Assembly: GCF_019924045.1 (NCBI RefSeq)
Contig: NZ_JAHXBN010000001.1
Coordinates: 248,001 to 312,000, forward strand
Direction: 5' to 3'
DNA length: 64,000 bases
Source: Dyadobacter fermentans
Lineage (GTDB): Bacteria > Bacteroidota > Bacteroidia > Cytophagales > Spirosomataceae
Part shown: positions 35,907-43,952 of the stretch, in pieces
How positions within the stretch are numbered: position 1 is the first letter of the stretch
Layout: every line of letters starts with the position of its first letter
Translations under genes and position numbers: made by a program
Notes under the pieces: model-generated
The model's database searches: none
Seen by the model: only the letters and a program-made list of their open reading frames with translations
What the model was told of the DNA's origin: nothing

Positions 35907-38900
35907 ATGAACTTCAAAAAATCGCTTATCCTCTTTCCAGCCGGTTGTTTGCTGGCCGGTCTGATGGTCGCCTCTTATCAGCGTTCGAACCCCAGTACGA
36001 TTGACGCCGCTTCGGCCGACACGCTTTACAAAGATCTGACGGATGCCCAAAAGCGTTCGTCGAGATATGCAGTAGCAGGCCTGACGACGGCAAATGGCCT
36101 GGAAGCAACCCTTTTTACCTCGGAGCCGACGATCACAAATCCGACGAATATCGACGTCGACCATTTGGGGAGGGTGTGGGTTTGCGAAGCGTATAACTAT
36201 CGTCCGGCAATTAACGGCAATCCCACGAAAAATGAGGGCGACCGCATTATGGTGCTGGAAGATACCAATGGCGATGGCAAGTCCGATAAATCTACGGTCT
36301 TTTATCAGGGGGCGGAAATCAATGCGCCGCTGGGTATTTGGGTAATGGGCAACAAGGTAATTGTTTCTCAAAGTCCGTATGTGTGGCTTTTCACGGATGA
36401 AGACGGCGATTTGAAGGCCGATAAGAAGGAAGTTATTTTCGAAGGCATCGGCGGCGATCAGCATGACCACGGTATGCATGCGTTTGTATTCGGGCCGGAT
36501 GGTAAGTTGTATTTCAATTTCGGTAATGAGGGCGATCACCTGCTCGACGGCAAGGGGAATCCTGTGGTAGGCAAAGATGGTAAGCCAATCGACTTTTCGA
36601 AATTGAAACAAGGGATGGTTTTCCGCTGCGATCCTGATTTTACCAATATTGAAGTACTGGGGAATAACTTCCGTAACAATTTCGAAGTGGCGGTGGATAG
36701 CTACGGCACTATGTGGCAGTCGGATAACGACGACGACGGTAACAAAGGCGTCCGCATCAACTATGTAATGCAGTACGGTAACTACGGCTATACCGACGAA
36801 ATGACCGGTGCCGGCTGGCGTGCGAACCGCACCAACATGGAAGACTCGATTCCTTACCGTCACTGGCATTTGAATGACCCGGGCGTTGTGCCCAACCTGC
36901 TGCAAACCGGTTCAGGTTCGCCGACCGGTATGGTCGTTTACGAGGGGAAATTGCTTCCCAGGGAGTTCTGGGGCCAGATGATTCACTGTGAACCCGGCCA
37001 CAATGTGGTCCGTTCATACCCCGTTGAAAAGGCGGGAGCAGGTTATTCTGCTAAAATCGTGAACATTGTGGACGGCAAACGCGACCAATGGTTCCGTCCG
37101 TCGGATGTTTGTGTAGCGCCCGATGGTTCCCTGCTCGTTGCCGACTGGTACGATCCGGGTGTAGGAGGCCACCAGGCGGGCGACCAGGGTAAAGGCCGCA
37201 TTTACCGCATTGCCCCGTTGAATACGCCTTATCGCATTCCGAAATCGGATTTTACGACCGTGGCAGGCGCGGTAGAAGCGCTGCAAAGCCCCAACCTTTC
37301 CATTCGCTACCAGGCATGGACTACCCTGAACGGAATGGGCGCCAAGGCTGCCCCGGCGCTTGAAAAGCTTTTAGCAAACAAGAATGCGGAGCCTCGTATG
37401 CGGGCGCGGGCATTATGGTTGCTTAGTAAATGGCCTTATACTGCAAAGAAATCCGTTGATCTGGCTGTCAAGGATGCGAATGCAGACATTCGGATTGCGG
37501 GACTTCGCGCGGCATCCGAATCGAAGCATCTGGAAGTGCTTCCGTATATCAAGGTATTGGTTAAAGACACCGATGCACAGGTACGCCGCGAATGTGCATT
37601 GCTTTTGCATCATAATCCCTCAACAGAGGCTCCTGCATTGTGGGCATCGCTTGCGCAACAGTACGACGGAAAAGACCGCTGGTACCTCGAAGCGCTTGGA
37701 ATCGGTGCCGATGCGCAGTGGGATTCGTTTTTCAAAGCGTGGCTGGGCAAAGCAGGTGCTAACCCTGTCGCTACGCAGGCGGGTAAGGATATTGTATGGC
37801 GTTCGCGCGGGAAGGAATCTGTTCAGCTACTGGCTTCGCTGGCCGGTGACCCAACGGTCGATTTGAAAAGCCGGCTGCGCTATTTCCGCGCATTCGACTT
37901 CAACTCCGCAGCTCATGAAAAGTCGATGGCATTGCTGAAACTTACGAATGCGACCGGTAAAGACCAGGATAAGGTGAATGAGCTGGTAATGCGCCACCTC
38001 GATCCTGCTTTTGTGAAGCAAACGCCCGAGGCAATGGCTGCATTGAAGAAGATGCTCGACGCTACTTATGGCACACAGGCCTACCTCGAACTCGTTGCCA
38101 AATATGAGCTGCCTTCGGAAAATCAGCGGCTTTTGACGATGGCCGAGGAGCAATCGAATAGCCGTACCGGATCGGCAGCGGCGTCGCAGCTGATCAAGCA
38201 AGGCGGAACGCCAATGCTCTGGAAAGTGGTAAAAGGGCCGGACGAATCCAAAAGTGTCGCTGTTTTGACCGCATTGAAATCTGTCGGCAGCAAAGATGCG
38301 CTTGATATTCTCAGAACGGTAGCTACTGAAAGCGGCTTTTCAGAAAACCAGCAGATAACTGCCGCGAAGTCCTTAGGCGGAACCATGAGCGGGGAAGATC
38401 AGGTGCTGGTGTTGCTGAAAGATGGAAAACTAACCGGAGAGGCAAAAACTGCAGCCGTACAAGGCCTGAACGGTGCCTGGCGGAAATCCGTAAAGCTGGA
38501 AGCCGCCAAATACCTGGATGGCCCGGCCGTAGCCGCCAAGAAACACCCGGAAGTGAAAGAGTTGGTAGCGATGAAAGGCGACCTCACCAAAGGCAAACAG
38601 GTGTTCACGTCCTATTGCTCGGTATGCCACCAGGTGAATGGCGAAGGCATGGATTTTGGTCCGAAACTGTCCGAAATCGGAAGTAAACTTCCCAAGGAGG
38701 CCCAGTATGCCGCTATTTTAGACCCAAGCGCCGGTATTGGTTTTGGCTACGAAGGTTTTGAAGTGACTTTGAAAGACGGTACTGCCGTTTCCGGCATCAT
38801 TTCGAGCAAAACCGAGACCGACCTGATCCTCAAATTCCCTGGTGGCTCGACGCAGGAATATAAAATGTCGCAAGTGAAATCGATCAAGCAGCTCAAGGAT

Positions 38901-38990
38901 TCGATGATGCCGTCCGGCTTGCAGGATGCGATGAGTACGGAGGAGTTGGTGAGTTTGGTGGATTATTTGAGTAATTTAAAGAAGAAGTAA
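35907..38990 (+). CDS. PVC-type heme-binding CxxCH protein with beta-propeller and HEAT repeats
   Basis: Periplasmic protein of 1027 residues. After an N-terminal signal or anchor (LILFPAGCLLAGLMVASY), residues about 55-430 form a PQQ-dehydrogenase-like propeller (NIDVDHLGRVWVCEAYNYRP; calcium-like DTNGDGKSDKS; VAPDGSLLVADWYDPGVGGH). HEAT-like alpha repeats occupy about 440-880. A cytochrome c domain closes the protein, with heme motif CSVCH at about residue 903 (YCSVCHQVNGEGMDFGPKLS), and ends with the GYEGFEVTLKDGTAVSG segment. The family (with DUF7133-like N-part) is thought to oxidise sugars or alcohols and pass electrons to the heme, but the substrate is unknown. A paralogue lies at 39650. 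Confidence 0.9.
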   Translation: MNFKKSLILFPAGCLLAGLMVASYQRSNPSTIDAASADTLYKDLTDAQKRSSRYAVAGLTTANGLEATLFTSEPTITNPTNIDVDHLGRVWVCEAYNYRPAINGNPTKNEGDRIMVLEDTNGDGKSDKSTVFYQGAEINAPLGIWVMGNKVIVSQSPYVWLFTDEDGDLKADKKEVIFEGIGGDQHDHGMHAFVFGPDGKLYFNFGNEGDHLLDGKGNPVVGKDGKPIDFSKLKQGMVFRCDPDFTNIEVLGNNFRNNFEVAVDSYGTMWQSDNDDDGNKGVRINYVMQYGNYGYTDEMTGAGWRANRTNMEDSIPYRHWHLNDPGVVPNLLQTGSGSPTGMVVYEGKLLPREFWGQMIHCEPGHNVVRSYPVEKAGAGYSAKIVNIVDGKRDQWFRPSDVCVAPDGSLLVADWYDPGVGGHQAGDQGKGRIYRIAPLNTPYRIPKSDFTTVAGAVEALQSPNLSIRYQAWTTLNGMGAKAAPALEKLLANKNAEPRMRARALWLLSKWPYTAKKSVDLAVKDANADIRIAGLRAASESKHLEVLPYIKVLVKDTDAQVRRECALLLHHNPSTEAPALWASLAQQYDGKDRWYLEALGIGADAQWDSFFKAWLGKAGANPVATQAGKDIVWRSRGKESVQLLASLAGDPTVDLKSRLRYFRAFDFNSAAHEKSMALLKLTNATGKDQDKVNELVMRHLDPAFVKQTPEAMAALKKMLDATYGTQAYLELVAKYELPSENQRLLTMAEEQSNSRTGSAAASQLIKQGGTPMLWKVVKGPDESKSVAVLTALKSVGSKDALDILRTVATESGFSENQQITAAKSLGGTMSGEDQVLVLLKDGKLTGEAKTAAVQGLNGAWRKSVKLEAAKYLDGPAVAAKKHPEVKELVAMKGDLTKGKQVFTSYCSVCHQVNGEGMDFGPKLSEIGSKLPKEAQYAAILDPSAGIGFGYEGFEVTLKDGTAVSGIISSKTETDLILKFPGGSTQEYKMSQVKSIKQLKDSMMPSGLQDAMSTEELVSLVDYLSNLKKK

Positions 38991-39031
38991 TAAGCAGAAA
39001 GAGGAGCCGCGAGGCTCCTCTTTCTGCTTAT
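38990..39031. terminator. Bidirectional terminator overlapping both stop codons
   Basis: A 19-bp perfect stem (38990-39008 and 39013-39031, loop GCGA). The last base of the heme protein stop and the entire stop of the convergent small gene (39028-39030) lie within the stem base. Confidence 0.9.
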
Positions 39032-39273
39032 TGGTGCTGGGATTCTGCCAGTTTCATGGCTTCGAATTCGGCCAGGACTTTTTGCACCTCGAGGCTTGAC
39101 TGTTTTGACTTTTCAATCACATCGTCGGCGAATTGCCTCATGCCATTGGCAAGATACTCCTTGTCTTCCGGGGACGCATTTTGATAGAAAGCTGACCAAT
39201 CATCGCCTGCTTTTTCGATTGCGTCCAGTGTGTTTGCATCGTACAATGCCTGTATAATCTGTTCCTTTTTCAT
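39028..39273 (-). CDS. Small acidic hypothetical protein
   Basis: 81 residues, helical and acidic, with no signal peptide: MKKEQIIQALYDANTLDAIE opens it and VQKVLAEFEAMKLAESQHQ closes it. No cysteines; looks soluble. Family not recognised. It follows another tiny gene by about 10 bases and probably shares its transcript; the unit ends in the strong terminator between it and the heme protein gene. Confidence 0.6.
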   Translation of the reverse strand: MKKEQIIQALYDANTLDAIEKAGDDWSAFYQNASPEDKEYLANGMRQFADDVIEKSKQSSLEVQKVLAEFEAMKLAESQHQ

Positions 39274-39283
39274 CGCTTTTCGG

Positions 39284-39475
39284 TCATTGTTTTAATTGCT
39301 TTAATATCCTTTCCAGAATTTCAATGTCTTCTTCAAGGCTTCTAATATAATCCAGAAGCCGGTTGACTCTGTCGTTCGTGGCGCCATCGATCTGGATCAG
39401 CAGACGAAGTGACATTTTAGCCTCGCCTTTTTTTATAAGCTTCTCGGCAATCAAATGCCTGATTTTTCCTTTCAT
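39284..39475 (-). CDS. Small coiled-coil hypothetical protein
   Basis: 63 residues from the ATG at 39475 (MKGKIRHLIAEKLIKKGEAK); a longer frame reaches 39517. The last 30 residues (VNRLLDYIRSLEEDIEILER) have heptad-like leucine/isoleucine spacing, suggesting a coiled coil or helical hairpin. Basic N-terminus and acidic C-terminus. Family unrecognised. Ten bases separate it from the next small gene, so the two are likely co-expressed and may interact (inference). Confidence 0.55.
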   Translation of the reverse strand: MKGKIRHLIAEKLIKKGEAKMSLRLLIQIDGATNDRVNRLLDYIRSLEEDIEILERILKQLKQ

Positions 39476-39649
39476 AAATACTGATAGTGCATGTAATCCT
39501 TCTCTAAATTTAACCACCTTTCCCCTCTAAATCAAGCTACTTCAAATCGCCGAAAGGTTACATTTTCCGAAACCGCATTTCTTATTTCCCGAAATAGGAG
39601 GTATTTTTATAACGTTTTTTGAAATTATCTGCATCATCAAAAATTCGTT

Positions 39650-42352
39650 TTGAAACAATTTCCTATCGTGAGATCTGCGTGGTGTGCTGCGGTTCTTTTT
39701 ACCTCCCTTTCATTTCAAGGTTTTAGTCAAGTTGCTGATTCACTAGTAGTTGTTAATCCTGACAGCGCCTATGCGGCATTGTCGGAAGCGGAGCGGCGCT
39801 TCTCGCGTAACGCGGTTGCGGGCGTGCAGGCGGCCGATGGGCTCGAAGCGACACTCTTTGCTTCCGAACCGAATGTGATCAACCCGATCAATATTGATGT
39901 CGACCATCGCGGGCGTGTGTGGGCGTGCGAGGCGTACAATTACAGGCCTGCCGTAAACGGTAAATCGGAACTCGGGCAGGGCGACCGGATCGTCATTTTG
40001 GAGGATAAGGACGGTGACGGCAAAGCGGATGTTACCAAGGTCTTTTACCAGGGCCCGGAGCTCAATGCGCCACTGGGTATCTGGGTAATGGGGAATAAGG
40101 CGATTGTCTCACAAAGCCCTTATGTGTGGCTTTTCACGGATACCAACGGCGATGATAAAGCAGATACGAAAGAGATTCTTTTCAAAGGCATCGGCGGCGC
40201 GCAAAATGATGCGGGTGTCCATGCATTCGTGTTCGGGCCGGATGGCAAGTTCTATTTCAACTTCGGTAATGCAGGAAGGCAACTGGTCGACGGCCAGGAC
40301 CGTCCATTACTTGATAAATACGAAAGGCCGATTGACTTCAGGCAGTACAAGCAAGGCGTGGTGTTCCGTTGCGAGCAGGATTTTACCAAAGTCGAGATTA
40401 TGGCCGAAAACTTCCGCAATGGTTGGGAAGTAGCCGTGGATAGCTACGGAACCATGTGGCAGTCGGACCAGGAGGAACCCGGGAACGGGGGCGACCGCGT
40501 GTCGTATGTGATGGAGAATGGTAATTTCGGTTATATCGATGAAATGACCGGCGCAAGCTGGCGTCTCAACCGCACCAACCTGGAAGACGAAATCCCGCGC
40601 CGTCACTGGCACCAGAATGACCCGGGAGTAGTGCCCGATTTGCTGGAAACCGGTTCGGGTTTTCCGATGGGTATGACGATCTACGAGGGCGATTTGTTGC
40701 CGCGGCGCTACTGGGATCAAATTTTGCTGGCCGACGCCGGTCAGGGTTACGTGAGCGCATTCCCGGTGCAAAATGATGGTGCCGGATATAAATCAACAGG
40801 TATTCTACCCATTCTGGAAGGCAAGCGTGACAAATGGTTCCGGCCGACGGACGTCTGCGTAGCGCCGGACGGCTCACTGATCATTTCTGACTGGTATGAC
40901 CCGGTAATGGGTTCTAATAAAATGAAAGACCGTAGCCGGGGCCGTATTTTTCGCGTCGCGCCAACGGGTACGCCGTACAAAATTCCGGTGTACGACTTGT
41001 CGATACCCGAGCAGGCGGTAAAAGCATTGCAAAGCCCCAACTTGTCGCAGCGTTACCTGGCCTGGAATGCCTGCGTGAAGCACGGCTGGGCGGCGGAGCC
41101 GTTCCTGGAAGAGCTTTTCAGGTTATACAATGGAAATCCAAAGTTGCGGGCCCGCGCATTGTGGGTCTTGAACCGCATTGAGGGTTTTAATTACCGCAAT
41201 CTCGACATCGCCTTTCGCGAGCTGAACCCGAATCTGCGCATTACCGCATTGCGTGCCGTACGGCAGCGTAACAGCGATCCGACGGAATATATCAAGCGCC
41301 TCACCTCCGACCGCGATCCGCAGGTACGCCGCGAATGCGCATTGGCTATCAACCATAACCACACCTACGAAGCATTGGATGTATGGCTTCAACTGGCCAA
41401 GCAATACAAAGGCAACGATCGCTGGACGGTGGAGGCACTCAGCATCGGTGCCTATGATCAATGGGAGCGCCTGTTTCCGGCCTGGCTCGAAAGGCAGGGG
41501 CCCAAACCTTGGTTGAGCGATGCCGGAAAGGATATTATCTGGCTCGCGCGTACACGCAAGGCTATTCCATATTTGAGCGAACTGGCGGCCGATACGTCGG
41601 TGAGTTTCAAAAGCAGGTTGCGCTATTTCCGCTCGTTCGATTTTTTTCATGCGGGTTACGAAAAAACGCAGGCGCTGCTCAATGTGCTCAATGTCCCGTC
41701 TTCCGATCGGATAGAAGTGAGTAAGCTGGCATTGCTGCATTTGGATAAATCGTTTGTAACCAACTCCCAGCAGGGACTAACGGCCCTGAATAAGCTCCTC
41801 GACGAAACTTACGGAACAGAGCATTATATCGACCTGATGACCCGCTATGAGTTGGAATCGGAAAATGACCGGCTGCTGAAACTCGCTTTGAGTAAATCCG
41901 ATGAGGTAATCGGCCGTGATGCAGGCGCGTTGCTGCTCGAACAGGCGGGGATTTCGTATGTTACCCAAAAGCTGGCTGGAATGAATGAGGAAAAGAAATC
42001 GGCATTGCTGGCTTCGATTCAGACTGTCGGTAGCTCGGAGTCGGTATACCTTTTGCGGTCGACATTGCTGAATACAGGCGAGCCAATGAGTGTGCGCAAG
42101 AACGCTGCGCGCTATTTGGGCGGAAGCTGGCCGGGAGAAGAAGCGGTGGTGAAGTTGCTGAGAAACGATCAGATCGACGGTGAGGTCAAGGAAGCAGCCT
42201 TGGAAGGTGTGAAGAATGCATTCCGGGAGGAGATCAAGGTGCAGTTGGCGCCTTATTTACCTAAACCTCCTGTGGAAGAAGTGGTAGCCGCCCCGGCAGA
42301 GCAGCCGAAAAGTGGTAAGAAGGAGCGACGGAAACGCAGAAAAAACCAGTAG
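39650..42352 (+). CDS. Propeller/HEAT protein paralogous to 35907 but lacking the cytochrome c domain
   Basis: 900 residues. Long blocks match the upstream paralogue (NIDVDHRGRVWACEAYNYRP, NAPLGIWVMGNKAIVSQSPY, VDSYGTMWQSDQEEPGN), so the propeller and HEAT regions are duplicates. After the HEAT part the protein ends in a proline- and lysine-rich tail (PKPPVEEVVAAPAEQPKSG, then KKERRKRRKN) in place of the CxxCH domain. A signal peptide is clear (AWCAAVLFTSLSFQGFSQ). The start codon is TTG at 39650; no in-frame ATG is nearby. The protein likely keeps the sugar-dehydrogenase-like fold but not the heme electron exit. Confidence 0.88.
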   Translation: MKQFPIVRSAWCAAVLFTSLSFQGFSQVADSLVVVNPDSAYAALSEAERRFSRNAVAGVQAADGLEATLFASEPNVINPINIDVDHRGRVWACEAYNYRPAVNGKSELGQGDRIVILEDKDGDGKADVTKVFYQGPELNAPLGIWVMGNKAIVSQSPYVWLFTDTNGDDKADTKEILFKGIGGAQNDAGVHAFVFGPDGKFYFNFGNAGRQLVDGQDRPLLDKYERPIDFRQYKQGVVFRCEQDFTKVEIMAENFRNGWEVAVDSYGTMWQSDQEEPGNGGDRVSYVMENGNFGYIDEMTGASWRLNRTNLEDEIPRRHWHQNDPGVVPDLLETGSGFPMGMTIYEGDLLPRRYWDQILLADAGQGYVSAFPVQNDGAGYKSTGILPILEGKRDKWFRPTDVCVAPDGSLIISDWYDPVMGSNKMKDRSRGRIFRVAPTGTPYKIPVYDLSIPEQAVKALQSPNLSQRYLAWNACVKHGWAAEPFLEELFRLYNGNPKLRARALWVLNRIEGFNYRNLDIAFRELNPNLRITALRAVRQRNSDPTEYIKRLTSDRDPQVRRECALAINHNHTYEALDVWLQLAKQYKGNDRWTVEALSIGAYDQWERLFPAWLERQGPKPWLSDAGKDIIWLARTRKAIPYLSELAADTSVSFKSRLRYFRSFDFFHAGYEKTQALLNVLNVPSSDRIEVSKLALLHLDKSFVTNSQQGLTALNKLLDETYGTEHYIDLMTRYELESENDRLLKLALSKSDEVIGRDAGALLLEQAGISYVTQKLAGMNEEKKSALLASIQTVGSSESVYLLRSTLLNTGEPMSVRKNAARYLGGSWPGEEAVVKLLRNDQIDGEVKEAALEGVKNAFREEIKVQLAPYLPKPPVEEVVAAPAEQPKSGKKERRKRRKNQ

Positions 42353-42432
42353 GAAGAAGATTGAGAGGTGATTTTGGGGTATATTTCCGGACTGTACATC
42401 TTTAATTCTGAAACAAAAACATCGAAACATTT

Positions 42433-43353
42433 ATGCTCCGCAGAAATTTTGTAAAATCTACCCTTGGTTTGGCTGGTGCCGCAATCGCAGCAGGAGATGC
42501 ATTTGCCACCGCTCCTATGGCCAAAAACAAGTTTAAGCTCAAATATGCTTCCCACTTCGGGATGTTTCAGAACAGTGCCGGAAAGGATCTGATCGACCAG
42601 CTTAAATTTATGGCAGACCAGGGTTTTATGGCGTTGGAAGATAATGGTATGATGGGCCGTCCGGTGGAGCAGCAGGAGGCCATTGCCAAAGAAATGAGCC
42701 GCCTGGGGATGGAAATGGGCGTATTTGTGGTAGATAAAGGCGGTAATGGTGCCAATACGCTGGCCGCCGGCAAGCAGGAATATATTGACATCTTCCTGAA
42801 CGGCTGTAAGAAAGCGGTGGAAGTTGCGAAACGGGTGAATGCGAAATGGATGACCGTTGTTCCGGGTGATTTTGAAAGAAACCTGCCGATCGGGGTGCAA
42901 ACCGGTAACGTAATCGACGCATTGCGCCGTGGTGCCGAAATCCTCGAACCACACGGGTTGGTAATGGTGCTCGAACCGTTGAGCGACTCACCGAACTTAT
43001 TCCTGAGAACTTCCGACCAGACGTATGAAATCTGCCGCGGAGTGAACAGCAAGTCGTGTAAGATCCTGTATGATATTTACCACATGCAGAAAAATGAAGG
43101 GCGCCTGATTTACAACATCGACCGCACATGGAGTGAGATCGACTACTTCCAGATCGGTGACGAGCCGGGCCGTAAAGAGCCAACAACCGGCGAGATCAAC
43201 TATAAAAACGTGTTCAAATACATCTACGACCGCAGCAAGAAAGAAGGCAAGTCGTTCATTATGGGTATGGAACACGGCAATTCGAAGCAAGGAAAAGAAG
43301 GCGAGGAAGCGCTGATTAAGGCGTATGTGGAGAGCGATAGTTTTGCGATATGA
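42433..43353 (+). CDS. Tat-exported sugar phosphate isomerase/epimerase-like TIM barrel
   Basis: 306 residues. A twin-arginine signal (MLRRNFVKSTLGLAGAAIAA) indicates folded export. The rest is an AP-endonuclease-2-type TIM barrel of the hydroxypyruvate isomerase group: MVLEPLSD (metal-ligand Glu), KILYDIYHMQKNEGRLI (Asp and His), YFQIGDEPGRKEPTTGEINY and a late GMEHGNSKQG with a further Glu. These positions match the metal-binding Glu/Asp/His/Glu set of the family. Starts 80 bases after the paralogous HEAT protein and may belong to the same transcription unit; the actual sugar is unknown. Confidence 0.87.
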   Translation: MLRRNFVKSTLGLAGAAIAAGDAFATAPMAKNKFKLKYASHFGMFQNSAGKDLIDQLKFMADQGFMALEDNGMMGRPVEQQEAIAKEMSRLGMEMGVFVVDKGGNGANTLAAGKQEYIDIFLNGCKKAVEVAKRVNAKWMTVVPGDFERNLPIGVQTGNVIDALRRGAEILEPHGLVMVLEPLSDSPNLFLRTSDQTYEICRGVNSKSCKILYDIYHMQKNEGRLIYNIDRTWSEIDYFQIGDEPGRKEPTTGEINYKNVFKYIYDRSKKEGKSFIMGMEHGNSKQGKEGEEALIKAYVESDSFAI

Positions 43354-43497
43354 GGCTGTAAGCACTAGGCTTTAAGCAATAAGCTATATGCTTTAAGCAA
43401 TAGATTTTGCGATATTTACTAAAAAACCGGGACTATACAGCCCCGGTTTTTTAAATTAGCTTACAGCCTAAGGCTTATAGCTTAAAGCTTACTGCCC
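43353..43497. repeat. Intergenic palindromic cluster of GGCTGTAAGC/GCTTTAAGC units flanking a terminator
   Basis: Left arm (43353-43403) has units AGGCTGTAAGC, AGGCTTTAAGC and TGCTTTAAGC; right arm (43455-43497) carries the inverted units GCTTACAGCCT, GGCTTATAGC and GCTTAAAGC. They are symmetric around the terminator at 43421-43452, filling the space between convergent genes. Confidence 0.7.
43421..43452. terminator. Bidirectional terminator inside the repeat cluster
   Basis: Stem AAAAAACCGGG / CCCGGTTTTTT (11 bp) with a 10-base loop, suited to termination in both directions. Confidence 0.9.
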
Positions 43498-43806
43498 TTA
43501 AAGAACCACCACCGAATTCTCAGTAGCATCTACGCCGGCAGGAACATATTTGTCGGCTGCCCAGTCGTTTTCCCACTTATCGCCGTCGAGGATGTAACGG
43601 AACTGATATTCTCCGGCTCCCAGTTCGAGGCTGGTTTTGAATGAACCGTCTTTTTGTTTTTTCAATGCGATCGCTTCTTCGGGATTCCAGCCATTGAACT
43701 CACCTACGAGGGCAATTTTCTTTGCGTCAGAAGCCGCCTCGGCAGGAACTGTAAACGTCACTTTGAAAACAGACTTACTTTTTACAAACTGTTTTGCTAA
43801 TGCCAT
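43498..43806 (-). CDS. Isoamylase early-set (CBM48-like) domain protein
   Basis: 102 residues from the ATG at 43806 (MALAKQFVKSKSVFKVTFTV); a longer frame to 43845 is not convincing. The core IALVGEFNGWNPEEAIALKK, then FKTSLELGAGEYQFRYILDG, is the typical CBM48/AMPK-glycogen-binding early-set fold with W-NP and the E-Y-Q-F-R-Y strand. No signal peptide, so cytosolic. Function of such stand-alone domains in Bacteroidota is not known; glycogen or starch binding is the usual guess. The gene lies convergent to the TIM-barrel gene. Confidence 0.88.
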   Translation of the reverse strand: MALAKQFVKSKSVFKVTFTVPAEAASDAKKIALVGEFNGWNPEEAIALKKQKDGSFKTSLELGAGEYQFRYILDGDKWENDWAADKYVPAGVDATENSVVVL

Positions 43807-43952
43807 AATTGGTAGTGTTAATTGGTTGATGGCCCAAAGATACAATCAAAAATTATTCAAATCAATGAATATCAGTATGCTGAATGTTTGTAATCTTTGA
43901 AAAGTTATATAATAACATTTTTGGCGACATTTTTTGATGTCGGGCCATCAAA

